Positions 34,503-44,006 of a stretch of 64,000 nucleotides of DNA are shown here, in pieces. The notes beneath the pieces were generated by a model. It was not told where the DNA came from and did no database searches. It worked only from the letters and a program-made list of their open reading frames with translations. The position numbers and the translations under genes were made by a program. Every line of letters begins with the position of its first letter. Position 1 is the stretch's first letter. Source of the stretch: Listeria_A hofi (lineage in GTDB: Bacteria > Bacillota > Bacilli > Lactobacillales > Listeriaceae); the NCBI RefSeq assembly GCF_963575615.1, contig NZ_CAUYTL010000003.1, positions 85,836 through 149,835 of the forward strand, in the 5' to 3' direction.

Positions 34503-35794
34503 AAAGTACAAAAATAAGAGGAATTCTCCTTACCGTTCTTGTAGTTATCAGTATTTTCCTAAGTTACAGCCTCTGGAAAGTGCAACCGGATTATGAAATT
34601 ATTGACAATGAAACTGTAAAAAAAGAGCAAATTGCAAAATTGCGACAACCGGAGCAAGTTTTTAGACCAATGATGGTTTATTCGCATCAAAATGATAACC
34701 ATTATATGACGCAGAACATGACGATGATTAATGCTCTTGTGAAGGCGGGGACAACATTTGATTTTTCGGAATTAGTGCGTACGGATAAAATGACGGAGAG
34801 TTATCAAGGGATGATGCATCAAAATAACTCGATGGAACTTGTTTTTCCGAATGCTGTGCCGCTTTCGATTTATAGCCAGGTTTTTCGCTTAAAAGGTGAT
34901 AACTTTGATTTGAATTCATTCAATCGGATTACATTTAATTTAACTAAGTCAGAGAATGGATTGTTCTCGGTTTATTTTGGGAATGATTCGAATGAGCAGA
35001 TTTATCAGGGGTCGATTCAGCAGGATCAAGTGGATACGCTGAAACAGATCTTAACAGACCAGAAATCTGTGATGGCACCGGTGAACGAGGTGTATAAGAA
35101 TAAGCAACATTTATTTCTTAGTGATGCGCCTGTAAAGTTGAAACAACAGCAGTATGTAATTGAAACGATTGATATTGGATTGTTTAAAAATGCCTTGTTT
35201 GGTGATGGTAGCAAGGTGAAGGGACAGGATAACTCGTTTACGAATGGTTCTAGTTCAATGACTGTGAATCCAGATGATAAAGTGCTTTTGTATGTTGATC
35301 CGGCGCAAGAACGTCGTGATACATCTCAGCTAAGCAGTGCGATGAAGTCGGAGCAGATTCAGTCGAGCTTTAATTTTGTGAATGATCATTGGGGCTGGAC
35401 TGGGAATTATTATTATTCAGGATACGCAGCGGATAGCTCTACCACAGCATTTTCGCTATTTGTGCAAGGATTGCCAGTGTTTAATGATGATGGGATGTCG
35501 CAGATTTTAGTGACAGAAGGGACAGAAGGCGTGTACAAGTATCAACGCCCGTTCTTTAAGTTAGGTGCGCAAATTTCTACCGAATCTAAAGAAGTGACAT
35601 TGCCTAGCTCTGTGAGTGTTTATGAGGATTTAATTAAGAGGATAGATCCCGATGATATTCAGATGATTATTCCAGGTTACGTGATGGGATATGAGCAAAA
35701 TAATAATAGTTATAGTCGTGTCGTGGAGCTGAAGCCTGCTTGGTTTTATAAGTATAATGGCACTTGGACTCCTGTAGTGGGAGGCGAATCGTAA
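34499..35794 (+). CDS. yycH: WalK regulator YycH
   Basis: A protein of 431 residues with one N-terminal membrane helix (about 8-26) and a large extracytoplasmic part. YycH and YycI bind WalK through their helices and modulate it (inhibitory in Bacillus, activating in Staphylococcus). The ATG at 34499 overlaps the walK stop. The family assignment rests on gene order and the yycH-like FNLTKSENGLFSVYFG and MSQILVTEGTEGVYKYQRP segments. Confidence 0.95.
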   Translation: MKSTKIRGILLTVLVVISIFLSYSLWKVQPDYEIIDNETVKKEQIAKLRQPEQVFRPMMVYSHQNDNHYMTQNMTMINALVKAGTTFDFSELVRTDKMTESYQGMMHQNNSMELVFPNAVPLSIYSQVFRLKGDNFDLNSFNRITFNLTKSENGLFSVYFGNDSNEQIYQGSIQQDQVDTLKQILTDQKSVMAPVNEVYKNKQHLFLSDAPVKLKQQQYVIETIDIGLFKNALFGDGSKVKGQDNSFTNGSSSMTVNPDDKVLLYVDPAQERRDTSQLSSAMKSEQIQSSFNFVNDHWGWTGNYYYSGYAADSSTTAFSLFVQGLPVFNDDGMSQILVTEGTEGVYKYQRPFFKLGAQISTESKEVTLPSSVSVYEDLIKRIDPDDIQMIIPGYVMGYEQNNNSYSRVVELKPAWFYKYNGTWTPVVGGES

Positions 35795-36639
35795 TGGATT
35801 GGAAGAAAACAGAAACGATTTTTATCATTGCTTTTTTGATTTTGGATATTTTTCTATTGGTGCTATTTATTGATTCGAGGATATCATCTTCACCGACACC
35901 GCTAGTGAGCCAGACATTGGAGGAGAAGTTGAAGTCGGAGAACATTACGTATGGAAAAATTCCAGCTAATCCGGAAGTGGGTTCTTATTTAACAACGGAG
36001 CCGATTGCTTTTACACAGACAGATATTAATGATTTGAAAGGGCAAAGCATTATGGTTCAAAACGATAATCAGCGTATTTATTCGATATTGAAAAAGCCGG
36101 TAAAGATTGACCCGGATAAGTATGGCGCCGATTTGATGCCGTTTTTAAAGAGTGATGTTTTTGAAGGGGATCGGTACACGTATTGGAACTTTGATAGTGA
36201 AAGACGCGAGATGACATTTAATCAGAAAATTGATGGGCGACCTGTGTTATTTAATACGAACGGTCAAATCGTGTTCACCTTGAATCAGGCTAATGAGGTT
36301 ATTTCGTATCGGCAAACAATGCTTGGTGATACGCAGATGTTTGATGAAAAGGACGATGTGATTTCGGGGACAGATGCGTTGGAAGTATTGCATCAACACG
36401 GTGATTTGAAGCAGAATAGTAAGATTGTTAATACGACGTTGGGGTATTATAACTTGGTTAGTTTACCTAGCTCGGATGTCTATTTGCCAGTTTGGGCTTT
36501 TGAAGTGATGCATGAGAAGCAGACGACATTCTTCCTTGTGAACGGGTTGGAAGGGTCTGTAATCAATACGAGCGATGTGGATACGAATAAAGTGCCAAAT
36601 ATGAAAGAAGATGCTGCTCAAAAGGCTAAAGCTGAGTAG
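35794..36639 (+). CDS. yycI: WalK regulator YycI
   Basis: A protein of 281 residues starting MDWKKTETIFIIAFLILDIFLL, one membrane helix then an extracytoplasmic domain with the YycI C-terminal pattern (VSLPSSDVYLPVWAFEV). It works with YycH on WalK. Its ATG overlaps the yycH stop (TAATG), so the three are translated together. A terminator follows. Confidence 0.95.
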   Translation: MDWKKTETIFIIAFLILDIFLLVLFIDSRISSSPTPLVSQTLEEKLKSENITYGKIPANPEVGSYLTTEPIAFTQTDINDLKGQSIMVQNDNQRIYSILKKPVKIDPDKYGADLMPFLKSDVFEGDRYTYWNFDSERREMTFNQKIDGRPVLFNTNGQIVFTLNQANEVISYRQTMLGDTQMFDEKDDVISGTDALEVLHQHGDLKQNSKIVNTTLGYYNLVSLPSSDVYLPVWAFEVMHEKQTTFFLVNGLEGSVINTSDVDTNKVPNMKEDAAQKAKAE

Positions 36640-36654
36640 CAAAAATAGAGATTT

Positions 36655-36690
36655 GGAGAACTTCGGTTGTACTGAGGTTTCTCCTTTTTT
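36655..36690 (+). terminator. Terminator after yycI
   Basis: GGAGAACTTCGG pairs with CTGAGGTTTCTCC (one bulge, two wobbles), followed by TTTTTT. It separates walK-yycHI from yycJ. Confidence 0.75.
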
Positions 36691-36754
36691 CGTGCATTTG
36701 TATTTTTTTCGTTGTACAATGAGAGTATGGAATTTTTAAGGAGGCGCAGGAGCG

Positions 36755-37588
36755 ATGTTTGCAAAGGAAGTCAAGACAGTGAATCAGGCGACGGATCAGC
36801 TCCGTTTTAGTATATTGGCAAGTGGTAGCTCGGGTAATGCGACGCTAATTGAGACAGCGGACCAGACGATTTTGGTGGATTGTGGCTTGAGTGGCAAGAA
36901 AATCGAGCATTTATTTAGCGAGGTTGGGCGAAGTATGTCTGATGTGGATGCGATTTTAGTGACGCATGAGCATGTGGATCATATTAAAGGACTTGGCGTG
37001 TTGGCGCGGCGTTATGAGGTGCCTGTGTATGCGAATGCGAAGACTTGGGCTGCGATGGAGACATCGATTGGAGAAATTAATGTAGCGCAGAAATTTCAGT
37101 TTGATATGGAAACAGTGAAATCATTCGGTAGTTTGCAAGTGGAGTCATTTGGCGTTTCGCATGATGCTGCTGAGCCGATGTTTTACATTTTTCATAGTGG
37201 GAAAAAGAAGTTCGTAATGATTACTGATACTGGTTATGTGAGTGACCGGATGAAAGGGCATATTGCAAATGCTGATGCGTATCTTTTTGAAAGTAATCAT
37301 GATGTGGAGATGCTTCGAATGGGGCGTTATCCTTGGAATGTGAAGCGACGTATTTTGGGCGATGAAGGGCATGTTTCGAATGAGGATGCTGGTATCGCGA
37401 TGAGTGAAGTGATTGGTGACGCGACGAAGCGGATTTATCTAGGACATTTGAGTAAAGATAATAATATGAAGGATTTAGCGAGAATGGCAGTTGCGCAAAC
37501 TTTGGCAGGCGAGGGAATCATTGTTGGCGAGCAGGTTGACCTTTTTGACACGGATCCTGAGATTCCAACATCGATTTTTACGATTTAA
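36755..37588 (+). CDS. yycJ: MBL-fold nuclease YycJ (WalJ)
   Basis: A 277-residue metallo-beta-lactamase fold protein with the metal motif THEHVDHIKG (about residues 70-79), further ligands in SFGVSHDAAEP and TDTGYVS, and GHLS near the end. YycJ/WalJ belongs to the Wal group in Firmicutes and is linked to DNA processing coupled to replication and cell division. An AAGGAGGCGCAGG site precedes the ATG, and TACAAT upstream suggests its own weak promoter. Confidence 0.95.
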   Translation: MFAKEVKTVNQATDQLRFSILASGSSGNATLIETADQTILVDCGLSGKKIEHLFSEVGRSMSDVDAILVTHEHVDHIKGLGVLARRYEVPVYANAKTWAAMETSIGEINVAQKFQFDMETVKSFGSLQVESFGVSHDAAEPMFYIFHSGKKKFVMITDTGYVSDRMKGHIANADAYLFESNHDVEMLRMGRYPWNVKRRILGDEGHVSNEDAGIAMSEVIGDATKRIYLGHLSKDNNMKDLARMAVAQTLAGEGIIVGEQVDLFDTDPEIPTSIFTI

Positions 37589-37694
37589 TAGGCGCCGTAG
37601 CAAAAATTTTAATAAAATTTCATAGTTTTTTCATAATTAGGGTATAGAATAATTATATGGATTCGTCTACAAATTGGAAAGGGATGATTGATGC

Positions 37695-39251
37695 ATGGAT
37701 GAGAATAACAAAGATTTAGAAACACGCAAGGATGAGTTAGCGAGTGGAGCTTCTCCTGAAAGATTACCAGATTCGCAATCTTATGAGAAACCGGAGCCAG
37801 CTGGGGAATCGGCGGTACATACGTCATCCGAGCCACAGGTTGCACGCGACATCCCAGTTGAAGCTGTTCATTCTGCAGAAGGCGTGACGCCGGAAGGTGA
37901 AAAGTTTGCCACGGCGACGAAAGAGGAGGCATCTGCTAGTTCGACACATGCTTTCTTTGATGAATCAGCGAGCGAGCCAGAAGTGAGACCGGCAACTGGT
38001 AATGGCGGTGGGAATAATGTTGTTCCACCGGTTCCTCCAACGCGTACTGGTGGAAATGGTAGCGAACCACCGAAAAAAGAAGGTAAGAAGAAAACAATGC
38101 TGGCTGTCTTCTTGACGGGTCTTTTAGGTGTCTTAATTGGTGCTTTAATAGTACTTGCCTTCTCATGGAGCGCGCTTCAGGATGATAACAAGACAACTTC
38201 AAATACAACAACGACCGGTAGTGGAACAACCAAAAAAGTAACTGTTGAAAATACAACTGCTACGACGCAAGCGCTTGAAAAGGTGCAGGATGCGGTTGTT
38301 AGCGTGTTGAATTTCCAAGCTGGAACATCAATTAGTTCTGGTACATCGACGGAAGATGAAGCTTCATCTGGTTCTGGTGTTGTTTATAAGAAATCTGGTG
38401 GTAAAGCATATATCGTGACCAATAATCACGTTGTTGAAGGTGCTAATAAATTAGAAGTGAAGTTTTCGAATGGTAAGAAATCAGAAGCGAAACTTGTTGG
38501 AACAGATAAATGGAATGATTTAGCGGTTCTTGAAATTAGTGATGAGAATGTGACGAAGATTGCTGAATTTGGTAATTCGGATTCGTTAAAAGTTGGTGAA
38601 ACAGCGATTGCAATTGGTAGTCCGCTAGGAACAGAATTTGCTGGGACTGTAACAGAAGGTATTATTTCTGGTCTAAATCGTACGGTACCTGTTGATACAA
38701 ATGGCGATGGTACAGAGGATTGGGAAGCGGAAGTTATTCAAACGGATGCGGCGATTAACCCTGGGAACAGTGGTGGGGCGCTAGTCAATATTGAAGGTCA
38801 GGTTATCGGGATTAACTCGATGAAGATTTCAACAGAAAATGTGGAAGGTATCGGTTTTGCGATTCCAAGTAATACGGTTGAGCCAATTATTGCTCAGTTG
38901 GAGAAAAATGGAGAAGTAGAGCGTCCGTCACTTGGGGTAACCTTGCGTGATGTTGATACGATTCCAGAAGTACAGCAACAACAAATCTTGAAATTGCCAG
39001 AGAATGTTGATTATGGTGCGATGGTGCAACAAGTTGTAGCCGGTTCAGCTGCTGAGAAAGCTGGTTTGAAACAATACGATGTTATTGTTGAGATGGACGG
39101 TAAAAAAGTAACAAACTCAATGACACTACGCCAAATTTTGTACTCGAATGATGTGAAAGTTGGAGACAAGATGGAAGTGAAGTATTATCGAGAAGGTAAG
39201 AAAGAAACGACGACGGTGACGCTTACCGCGGCATCAACAACCAACCAGTAA
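37695..39251 (+). CDS. htrA: Membrane-anchored serine protease HtrA
   Basis: A 518-residue HtrA/DegP-type quality-control protease. It has an acidic cytoplasmic N-terminus of about 135 residues, one membrane helix (about 135-157), a trypsin-like domain with His245 (TNNHVVEG), Asp275 (NDLAVL) and Ser359 (GNSGGAL), and one C-terminal PDZ domain. HtrA handles misfolded exported proteins under heat, acid and envelope stress. It follows yycJ in Listeria and other Firmicutes. The 106-base gap has an AT-rich promoter-like region. Confidence 0.96.
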   Translation: MDENNKDLETRKDELASGASPERLPDSQSYEKPEPAGESAVHTSSEPQVARDIPVEAVHSAEGVTPEGEKFATATKEEASASSTHAFFDESASEPEVRPATGNGGGNNVVPPVPPTRTGGNGSEPPKKEGKKKTMLAVFLTGLLGVLIGALIVLAFSWSALQDDNKTTSNTTTTGSGTTKKVTVENTTATTQALEKVQDAVVSVLNFQAGTSISSGTSTEDEASSGSGVVYKKSGGKAYIVTNNHVVEGANKLEVKFSNGKKSEAKLVGTDKWNDLAVLEISDENVTKIAEFGNSDSLKVGETAIAIGSPLGTEFAGTVTEGIISGLNRTVPVDTNGDGTEDWEAEVIQTDAAINPGNSGGALVNIEGQVIGINSMKISTENVEGIGFAIPSNTVEPIIAQLEKNGEVERPSLGVTLRDVDTIPEVQQQQILKLPENVDYGAMVQQVVAGSAAEKAGLKQYDVIVEMDGKKVTNSMTLRQILYSNDVKVGDKMEVKYYREGKKETTTVTLTAASTTNQ

Positions 39252-39316
39252 CACATGAACCGAGAAACGCTTATCTGCTCCTGTGCTGATTCAGTGGTAG
39301 ATGTAAGATTTCATAG

Positions 39317-39357
39317 AAAACACGATTTCCTGAAATTTAGGAAATCGTGTTTTTGGT
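39317..39357. terminator. Bidirectional terminator between htrA and the ACT gene
   Basis: A perfect 15-base stem (AAAACACGATTTCCT at 39317-39331 with AGGAAATCGTGTTTT at 39339-39353) and a 7-base loop, flanked by A and T runs, serves both converging genes. Confidence 0.9.
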
Positions 39358-39743
39358 TATTCTAGGATTTTGTGGCCGGCTTGTTTTAGGGCTGTGATTG
39401 CGGCTTCAAGCTTGGATTGTTTCATTAGTATATAATCGGTGTTGTACGTGGAGACGGCGAAGATGCTGATCTCTTTTTCGGCGAGTGGTGTCGCAATTTT
39501 GTGGAGAATGCCAGTTAGGGAGAAATCAAGAATTCCATCGATTTTTAGCAGGAACCAGTCGGATTCTACGGAGAGGGCTGCCGTTGTGTCGAGGTGCTTT
39601 GTAGGCATGATGATGGAACATTCTTCGTTAGTGTAAGTGATGCTCTTGAACTCTGTGTCATTGGTTTGAAACCAGGTTGGGACTTGGAAACTCGGTGAGA
39701 ATTTGGCGATTGTATAGTTGGTTTTGTCTAGAAATAATTGCAT
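39357..39743 (-). CDS. ACT domain protein
   Basis: A protein of 128 residues with two ACT-like units (SDWFLLKIDGILDFSLTGILHKIATPLAEKEISIFAVSTYNTDYILM). Such proteins bind amino acids and act as small sensors, or are relatives of the aspartokinase regulatory domain. The ATG at 39743 is chosen for the GGAGC site 9 bases upstream; the frame extends further without a site. It is a single gene convergent with htrA. Confidence 0.85.
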   Translation of the reverse strand: MQLFLDKTNYTIAKFSPSFQVPTWFQTNDTEFKSITYTNEECSIIMPTKHLDTTAALSVESDWFLLKIDGILDFSLTGILHKIATPLAEKEISIFAVSTYNTDYILMKQSKLEAAITALKQAGHKILE

Positions 39744-39801
39744 TTGGAACAGCTCCTTTTTTGACAAGCGTATCATGAATTTAAACGGGTTGCAAAATGT
39801 T

Positions 39802-39852
39802 TTGCCAGGTGGTAAAGTTATAGAGGATAATAATTCTATCAGGTAGAGTAAT
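39802..39852 (+). promoter_or_regulatory. Promoter and probable PadR operator
   Basis: TTGCCA (39802-39807), an 18-base spacer and GATAAT (39826-39831) precede the padR gene. Directly after the -10 box lies ATTCTATCAGGTAGAGTAAT (39833-39852), an imperfect palindrome. Almost the same 20 bases occur at the promoter of the second HAAS operon at 63,859. PadR autoregulation through this site is the natural reading. Confidence 0.7.
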
Positions 39853-39865
39853 TTTAGGGGTGATT

Positions 39866-40198
39866 TTGATTCGTAGCGATATTTTAAGAGGGCATGTGGA
39901 CTCGATTATTTTGCGAATTTTGGCGGAGGGAGATTCATATGGTTATGAAATCTCGAAGCAAATTAGTGAACGGACGGGTGATCGCTTTCAAATTAAAGAG
40001 GCAACGTTATATGCAGTATTTCAGCGGTTGGAAAAGAAATTGTTGATTGAGTCTTATTTTGGAGAGCGCTCACATGGTGGAAAGCGGAAGTACTATACGA
40101 TTACGAGTCTTGGTCGTGCTTACTTGCGTGAAATGGCGCGTGAATGGCAAGAGATTAAGGGCATTATGAACTTGTTTTTGGAGGAGATTGATTCGTGA
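39866..40198 (+). CDS. PadR family transcription regulator
   Basis: A winged-helix repressor of about 110 residues with the PadR signature (LRGHVDSIILRILAEGDSYGYEISKQI, then KEATLYAVFQRLEKKLLIESYF, then GGKRKYYTITSLGRAYL). The TTG at 39866 suits the AGGGGTGA site; a GTG at 39860 is in frame but too close. It overlaps the HAAS gene by 4 bases, the standard pair in which PadR controls a HAAS-domain membrane protein. Confidence 0.92.
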   Translation: MIRSDILRGHVDSIILRILAEGDSYGYEISKQISERTGDRFQIKEATLYAVFQRLEKKLLIESYFGERSHGGKRKYYTITSLGRAYLREMAREWQEIKGIMNLFLEEIDS

Positions 40199-40614
40199 AT
40201 AGGATTACAGAATTTGTAGATAAATTATTTGAAGGTGTCCCTGAAAGCGAGCAGGCGGCGCAAATTAAGGACGAGATTACGTATAATCTAGCTGAAAAAG
40301 TAGCAGATTTGATGGAAGATGGAAAATCGGAAGAGGATGCAGTGAATAAAGCGATTATTGAGTTTGGTGATGTAGATGAAATTATCGCGGAATTAGAAGT
40401 AGCCAAGCCGAATACGAGGAAGAGACGCGCATTGGCAAAGGTGAACTTAGGATTTTCTATTTGGGGCGCGGCATTACTGATTATTTTGTTTATCGTCGTT
40501 AATATGCTATATTCGCCGGATGTATTGTGGTGTATTTTCCCTATTTTTGCGGTACTTTGGTGGCCACTTGCGATGTTTTATTTTTGGTATCGGGGGAAGG
40601 CTGAGGATAAGTAA
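40195..40614 (+). CDS. HAAS-domain membrane protein (DUF1700 type)
   Basis: A 139-residue protein. The N-terminal 75 residues are the HAAS signalling domain (FVDKLFEGVPESEQAAQIKDEI ... DGKSEEDAVNKAIIEFGDVDEI). Two membrane helices follow (about 85-105 and 112-131), ending in a WWPLAMFYFWYR motif. It is cotranscribed with padR. A paralogue with the same build is at 63.4 kb. HAAS proteins are thought to transmit or receive envelope signals for PadR regulators; the mechanism is not known. Confidence 0.88.
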   Translation: MNRITEFVDKLFEGVPESEQAAQIKDEITYNLAEKVADLMEDGKSEEDAVNKAIIEFGDVDEIIAELEVAKPNTRKRRALAKVNLGFSIWGAALLIILFIVVNMLYSPDVLWCIFPIFAVLWWPLAMFYFWYRGKAEDK

Positions 40615-40620
40615 TACTAG

Positions 40621-40664
40621 AAACACCTGAAAGCTTGGGTTTTGTGCCCAGTTTTCAGGTGTTT
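40621..40664. terminator. Terminator after the HAAS gene
   Basis: AAACACCTGAAA pairs with TTTTCAGGTGTTT, with an inner GGG/CCC stem. It can serve both the HAAS gene and the leftward transporter genes. Confidence 0.85.
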
Positions 40665-40709
40665 GGCATCTAGAAATTAGTTGCTCTTAAGGTTGTTTCA
40701 AGCCTGATA

Positions 40710-41540
40710 TTATTTCAAGCCTGAAACGTTGAAGCCTTTTAAAATGTATTTTTGGAACATCATGAAAATTAATATAATCGGGATAACCATAAAGGTCGAG
40801 CCTGCCATTTGAAGTGCGTAGTTGCTGGCATATTGGCCTTTTAATAAGGATAACCCAACGGAAAGTGTGTAGTATTTCTCATCATTTGCAATAATTAGTG
40901 GCCATAAGAAGGAGTTCCAGCCTGCGATGAATGTCAGGATTCCTTGGACAGCTAGAACGGGGCGTGATATCGGTAGGATGATTTTCCAAAAGATGAAGAA
41001 TTCACTGGCACCGTCTAGTCTTGCGGCCTCCATGAGTTCATCTGGAATCGTTGACATGAATTGACGAAACAGGAAAATTCCGAATGCGCCAACGAGTCCA
41101 GGTAAAATGATGCCGGTCATCGTGTTTGTTAGGTGGAACATGTTTAAGATAAGGTAAACAGGAATCATGGTAACTTGCCCCGGAATCATCATTGTTGCTA
41201 GAACCATGTAGAACAGCTGATTTTTACCTCGGAATTTAAACTTAGCAAAGCCATATCCAGCCATTGCGTTCAGAAAAAGGCCGATAAAGGAAAATAGTAC
41301 AATGACAAGCGTATTGCGCAAATAAACGCCGAAATTAAGCTCTGTAAAAAGGTTTTTGAAATTGTCCCACGTAAATGTTTCTGGCCAAATGGTAGGTGGG
41401 ATTTGTAGAATTTCTGCGTCGGTTTTAACGGAGGAGAGGACCATCCAGATGAAGGGCAGAATCATGAAGAATCCGCCAATTGCTAAAATGAGACCTACGA
41501 GCCATTTTGTGCCGCGTGATTTGTTTGCATATTGATTCAT
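40710..41540 (-). CDS. Sugar ABC transporter permease (MalG type)
   Basis: A protein of 276 residues with six membrane helices and the EAA loop typical of binding-protein-dependent permeases (DELMEAARLDGASEFFIFWKIILP near residues 165-190). The ATG at 41540 fits the GGAGGAG site better than an in-frame GTG at 41549. It is the third gene of the leftward operon SBP-permease-permease. No ATPase gene is included, so a shared ATPase such as MsmX-type must power it. Confidence 0.93.
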   Translation of the reverse strand: MNQYANKSRGTKWLVGLILAIGGFFMILPFIWMVLSSVKTDAEILQIPPTIWPETFTWDNFKNLFTELNFGVYLRNTLVIVLFSFIGLFLNAMAGYGFAKFKFRGKNQLFYMVLATMMIPGQVTMIPVYLILNMFHLTNTMTGIILPGLVGAFGIFLFRQFMSTIPDELMEAARLDGASEFFIFWKIILPISRPVLAVQGILTFIAGWNSFLWPLIIANDEKYYTLSVGLSLLKGQYASNYALQMAGSTFMVIPIILIFMMFQKYILKGFNVSGLK

Positions 41541-41554
41541 ATTTTTCACTCCTC

Positions 41555-42448
41555 CTACATTTGGGCGTCGTCATGACGGTTTTGAATTTTGAATTGTACA
41601 ATGGTGATGATAATAATCGCGATGAACAGGATAAATGAACCTGCTGCTGCGTATCCAAATTTGCTTAGTTGGAAACCATTGCGATAGATGAACAGCGCTA
41701 CAGATGTTGTACTATCGAGTGGGCCGCCTTGGGTCATGACAAACGGTTCTTCGAAAAATTGTAGCCAGCCAATCATTGTTGTAACAGTCACGAAAAAAAT
41801 AGCAAAACGTAGTAAGGGAACCGTCACGTTTGTCAATTGTTTCCACCGATTAGCGCCGTCTAGTTGGGCAGCTTCATAATATTCACGCGGAATACCTTGT
41901 AATGCAGCTAAAAAAATAATCATATTTACGCCGATTGCTCGCCATAGCGCTAGGATAATCAAGGAAATTTTAGCGATGGTTGGATCTTGTAACCAAGGAA
42001 CGGCGGGTAAGTCGAGTAAAGATAGTAAATAGTTAAATAAGCCAAATTGTGGATTGTACAGATAGCTCCAAACGACAGCTACCGCAACGACATTCGTGAT
42101 AGACGGTGTATAAAATATCAATCGGAAAAACTGGAAAATTTTCGCCTGGCTGAAATTAATCATGAGCGCGATGCCTAGTGAGCAAATAATAACTAAAGGT
42201 ACGCCGATGATAACGTAAAAAAGAGTATTTCCAATCGATTTTAAGAATATTGGATCGGATAGGACGTTTTTGTAGTTTTCTAGACCGATAAAATTGATTT
42301 TTGACCAATCAGCGAGCCCAACTAGATTTATGTCGGTAAAACTGATAATAAAAGCGATTATGATTGGGAAAAGAGAAAACATGATTAATAGCAAAAGTGC
42401 GGGTGAAATGAATAGGTAAGGTGTTTTTTGATCCATATAACGACGCAA
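41555..42448 (-). CDS. Sugar ABC transporter permease (MalF type)
   Basis: A 297-residue permease with six membrane helices and the EAA loop (REYYEAAQLDGANRWKQLTNVTVPLL near residues 190-215). TTG 42448 has AGGAGGT 9 bases upstream; the next ATG is four codons in. It pairs with the MalG-type protein 14 bases downstream to form the channel. Confidence 0.92.
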   Translation of the reverse strand: MRRYMDQKTPYLFISPALLLLIMFSLFPIIIAFIISFTDINLVGLADWSKINFIGLENYKNVLSDPIFLKSIGNTLFYVIIGVPLVIICSLGIALMINFSQAKIFQFFRLIFYTPSITNVVAVAVVWSYLYNPQFGLFNYLLSLLDLPAVPWLQDPTIAKISLIILALWRAIGVNMIIFLAALQGIPREYYEAAQLDGANRWKQLTNVTVPLLRFAIFFVTVTTMIGWLQFFEEPFVMTQGGPLDSTTSVALFIYRNGFQLSKFGYAAAGSFILFIAIIIITIVQFKIQNRHDDAQM

Positions 42449-42519
42449 AATTTTAAACCTCCTCTAATATGTAGCCGAGGTAAGAGTATCAAGACTTATG
42501 CTCCCCTCACCTCGTACGG

Positions 42520-43761
42520 TTAGTTATTTTTTAGTATTGTGTTGACTTCATCGTTGAACGTGTTCATTTGGTCTTGGACGTCCGCGCCTCCACGATAGAT
42601 CTGTTCGAAGCTCTTCATATAAGCTTGTGCGATTTCTTCAAATTCCGGAATGAGTGGCATTGGCTCTGCGTTTGCCATTTGCTCGCCGAATATTTTGTAG
42701 AATTGGTCGTCTTTTAGTGTTTCGTTTTCCCATGATTTTTGAGCAGTTGGCAGGGAGTTCGTTAGTTCCATCCATTTGAGCTGGGTTTCTGGTTTGCTCA
42801 TATATTGCAGGAACTTCCCAGCATCGTCTTTGCTTTTTCCATATTTGAAAACAGCTAAATTAGCTCCACCGAGGCTTGACATGTTATTTTCTTTTGCTGG
42901 AAGCACTGCTGTTGCCCATTTCCCATCGATATCTGGAACAGTGTCTTTTACGGCTTTTACCATCCAAGGCCCGCTAATGAACATCGGAACAATCGCATCG
43001 CCGCTGAATGTTTGTGCGACGTCAAGACCAAGATCGTCTTTTGGCGCAGAACCGTTTTCGAAAAAACTATTTAAGTAGGCTACGGCATCTACGAAAGGCT
43101 TTTTGTTGAAAACTGGTTTATTAGCGTCATCGAAAAGTGGTGAACCGTTTTGACGGCCAAACATAAATCCTAGGCTCTGCTCTTTGCCATCAATGTTTAA
43201 CCCATACATGTTATCTCCGCGTTGAGAGAGTTTTACAGCAATCTCAGATAGCTCAGCCCATGTTTTAGGGGCGTGGTCGTAGCCAGCTTCTTTTAAGATA
43301 TCAGTCCGATAAAAAAGTACACGAGTATCGGCGTACCAAGGAATTGCATATGTTTTATCATCAAATTTTGTCGTTTGTGCAGAACCATCAAAAAAGTTTT
43401 TTGCATCGAGTTCTGGGTATTTTTTTGTATAGTTTGCTAAGTCTTCGAGTGCACCTGCTGCAACGAATTCAGGCATCCAAGTGGTTCCCATTTGAACAAC
43501 ATCAGGCCCAGATTTTGAAGCTACGGCAGTTAGTAGTTTGTCATGTGCGTTCGCCCAGGGTATTGCTTGTACTTTCACTTTTATGCCGGTTTCTTTTTTA
43601 AAATCTTTTGCGAGTTTTGGTAATTGTTTGGCTTCATCTCCCATCGCCCAAACGTTTAGAACCTTCGTATCAGAGGTTTCATCGGAATTTCCACAACCAG
43701 CTAAGGCTGCTCCTACTACTAAAATAATTGTCAACAACAATATACTCCATTTTTTTTTCAT
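42520..43761 (-). CDS. Sugar-binding lipoprotein of the ABC transporter
   Basis: A 413-residue family 1 solute-binding protein. The signal peptide ends in the lipobox LAGC (Cys about residue 24). The mature part has typical features (GIKVKVQAIPWANAHDKLLTAVASKSGPDVVQMG and the FISGPWM segment). The ATG at 43761 has GGTGGAG six bases upstream; the frame continues about 50 codons further without a signal. Together with the GH3 enzyme it suggests uptake of beta-linked glucose oligomers; it resembles the 1,2-beta-oligoglucan binding protein of L. innocua in gene context. Confidence 0.93.
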   Translation of the reverse strand: MKKKWSILLLTIILVVGAALAGCGNSDETSDTKVLNVWAMGDEAKQLPKLAKDFKKETGIKVKVQAIPWANAHDKLLTAVASKSGPDVVQMGTTWMPEFVAAGALEDLANYTKKYPELDAKNFFDGSAQTTKFDDKTYAIPWYADTRVLFYRTDILKEAGYDHAPKTWAELSEIAVKLSQRGDNMYGLNIDGKEQSLGFMFGRQNGSPLFDDANKPVFNKKPFVDAVAYLNSFFENGSAPKDDLGLDVAQTFSGDAIVPMFISGPWMVKAVKDTVPDIDGKWATAVLPAKENNMSSLGGANLAVFKYGKSKDDAGKFLQYMSKPETQLKWMELTNSLPTAQKSWENETLKDDQFYKIFGEQMANAEPMPLIPEFEEIAQAYMKSFEQIYRGGADVQDQMNTFNDEVNTILKNN

Positions 43762-43819
43762 CTTTTTCTCCACCTTTTTGTTTTTATAAATCTTGCGTTG
43801 TGAAAATTGGTTTGTTAAT

Positions 43820-43868
43820 AGAAACGTTTCGATAAAATCATTATAAAACAAAATGTAATCGGTTACAA
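43820..43868 (-). promoter_or_regulatory. Promoter and LacI-type operator of the ABC operon
   Basis: On the minus strand, TTGTAA (43863-43868), a 17-base spacer and TATAAT (43840-43845) form a strong promoter. Just downstream is AGAAACGTTTCGA (43820-43832), a near-perfect palindrome repeated exactly at 44,052. It is probably the site of the LacI-family regulator encoded at 46.3 kb. Confidence 0.85.
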
Positions 43869-44006
43869 GTAATAAATAGGATGTCTTTATTGATTTTAGG
43901 CTTGTTTTTGAGGCCATTTATAGGAAGAATAAATTCGAAAAATATTTATTTTTAGGCTATAAAAAGGATTTATTGCGGATTAAAGCGATTTTATATAAAA
44001 ATTTAT

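Noticed and set aside
37610..37660. SigmaB-like promoter (GTTT ... GGGTAT) before htrA
   Set aside because: The spacer is about 11 bases, shorter than the usual 13-15 for SigmaB, so I do not call it.
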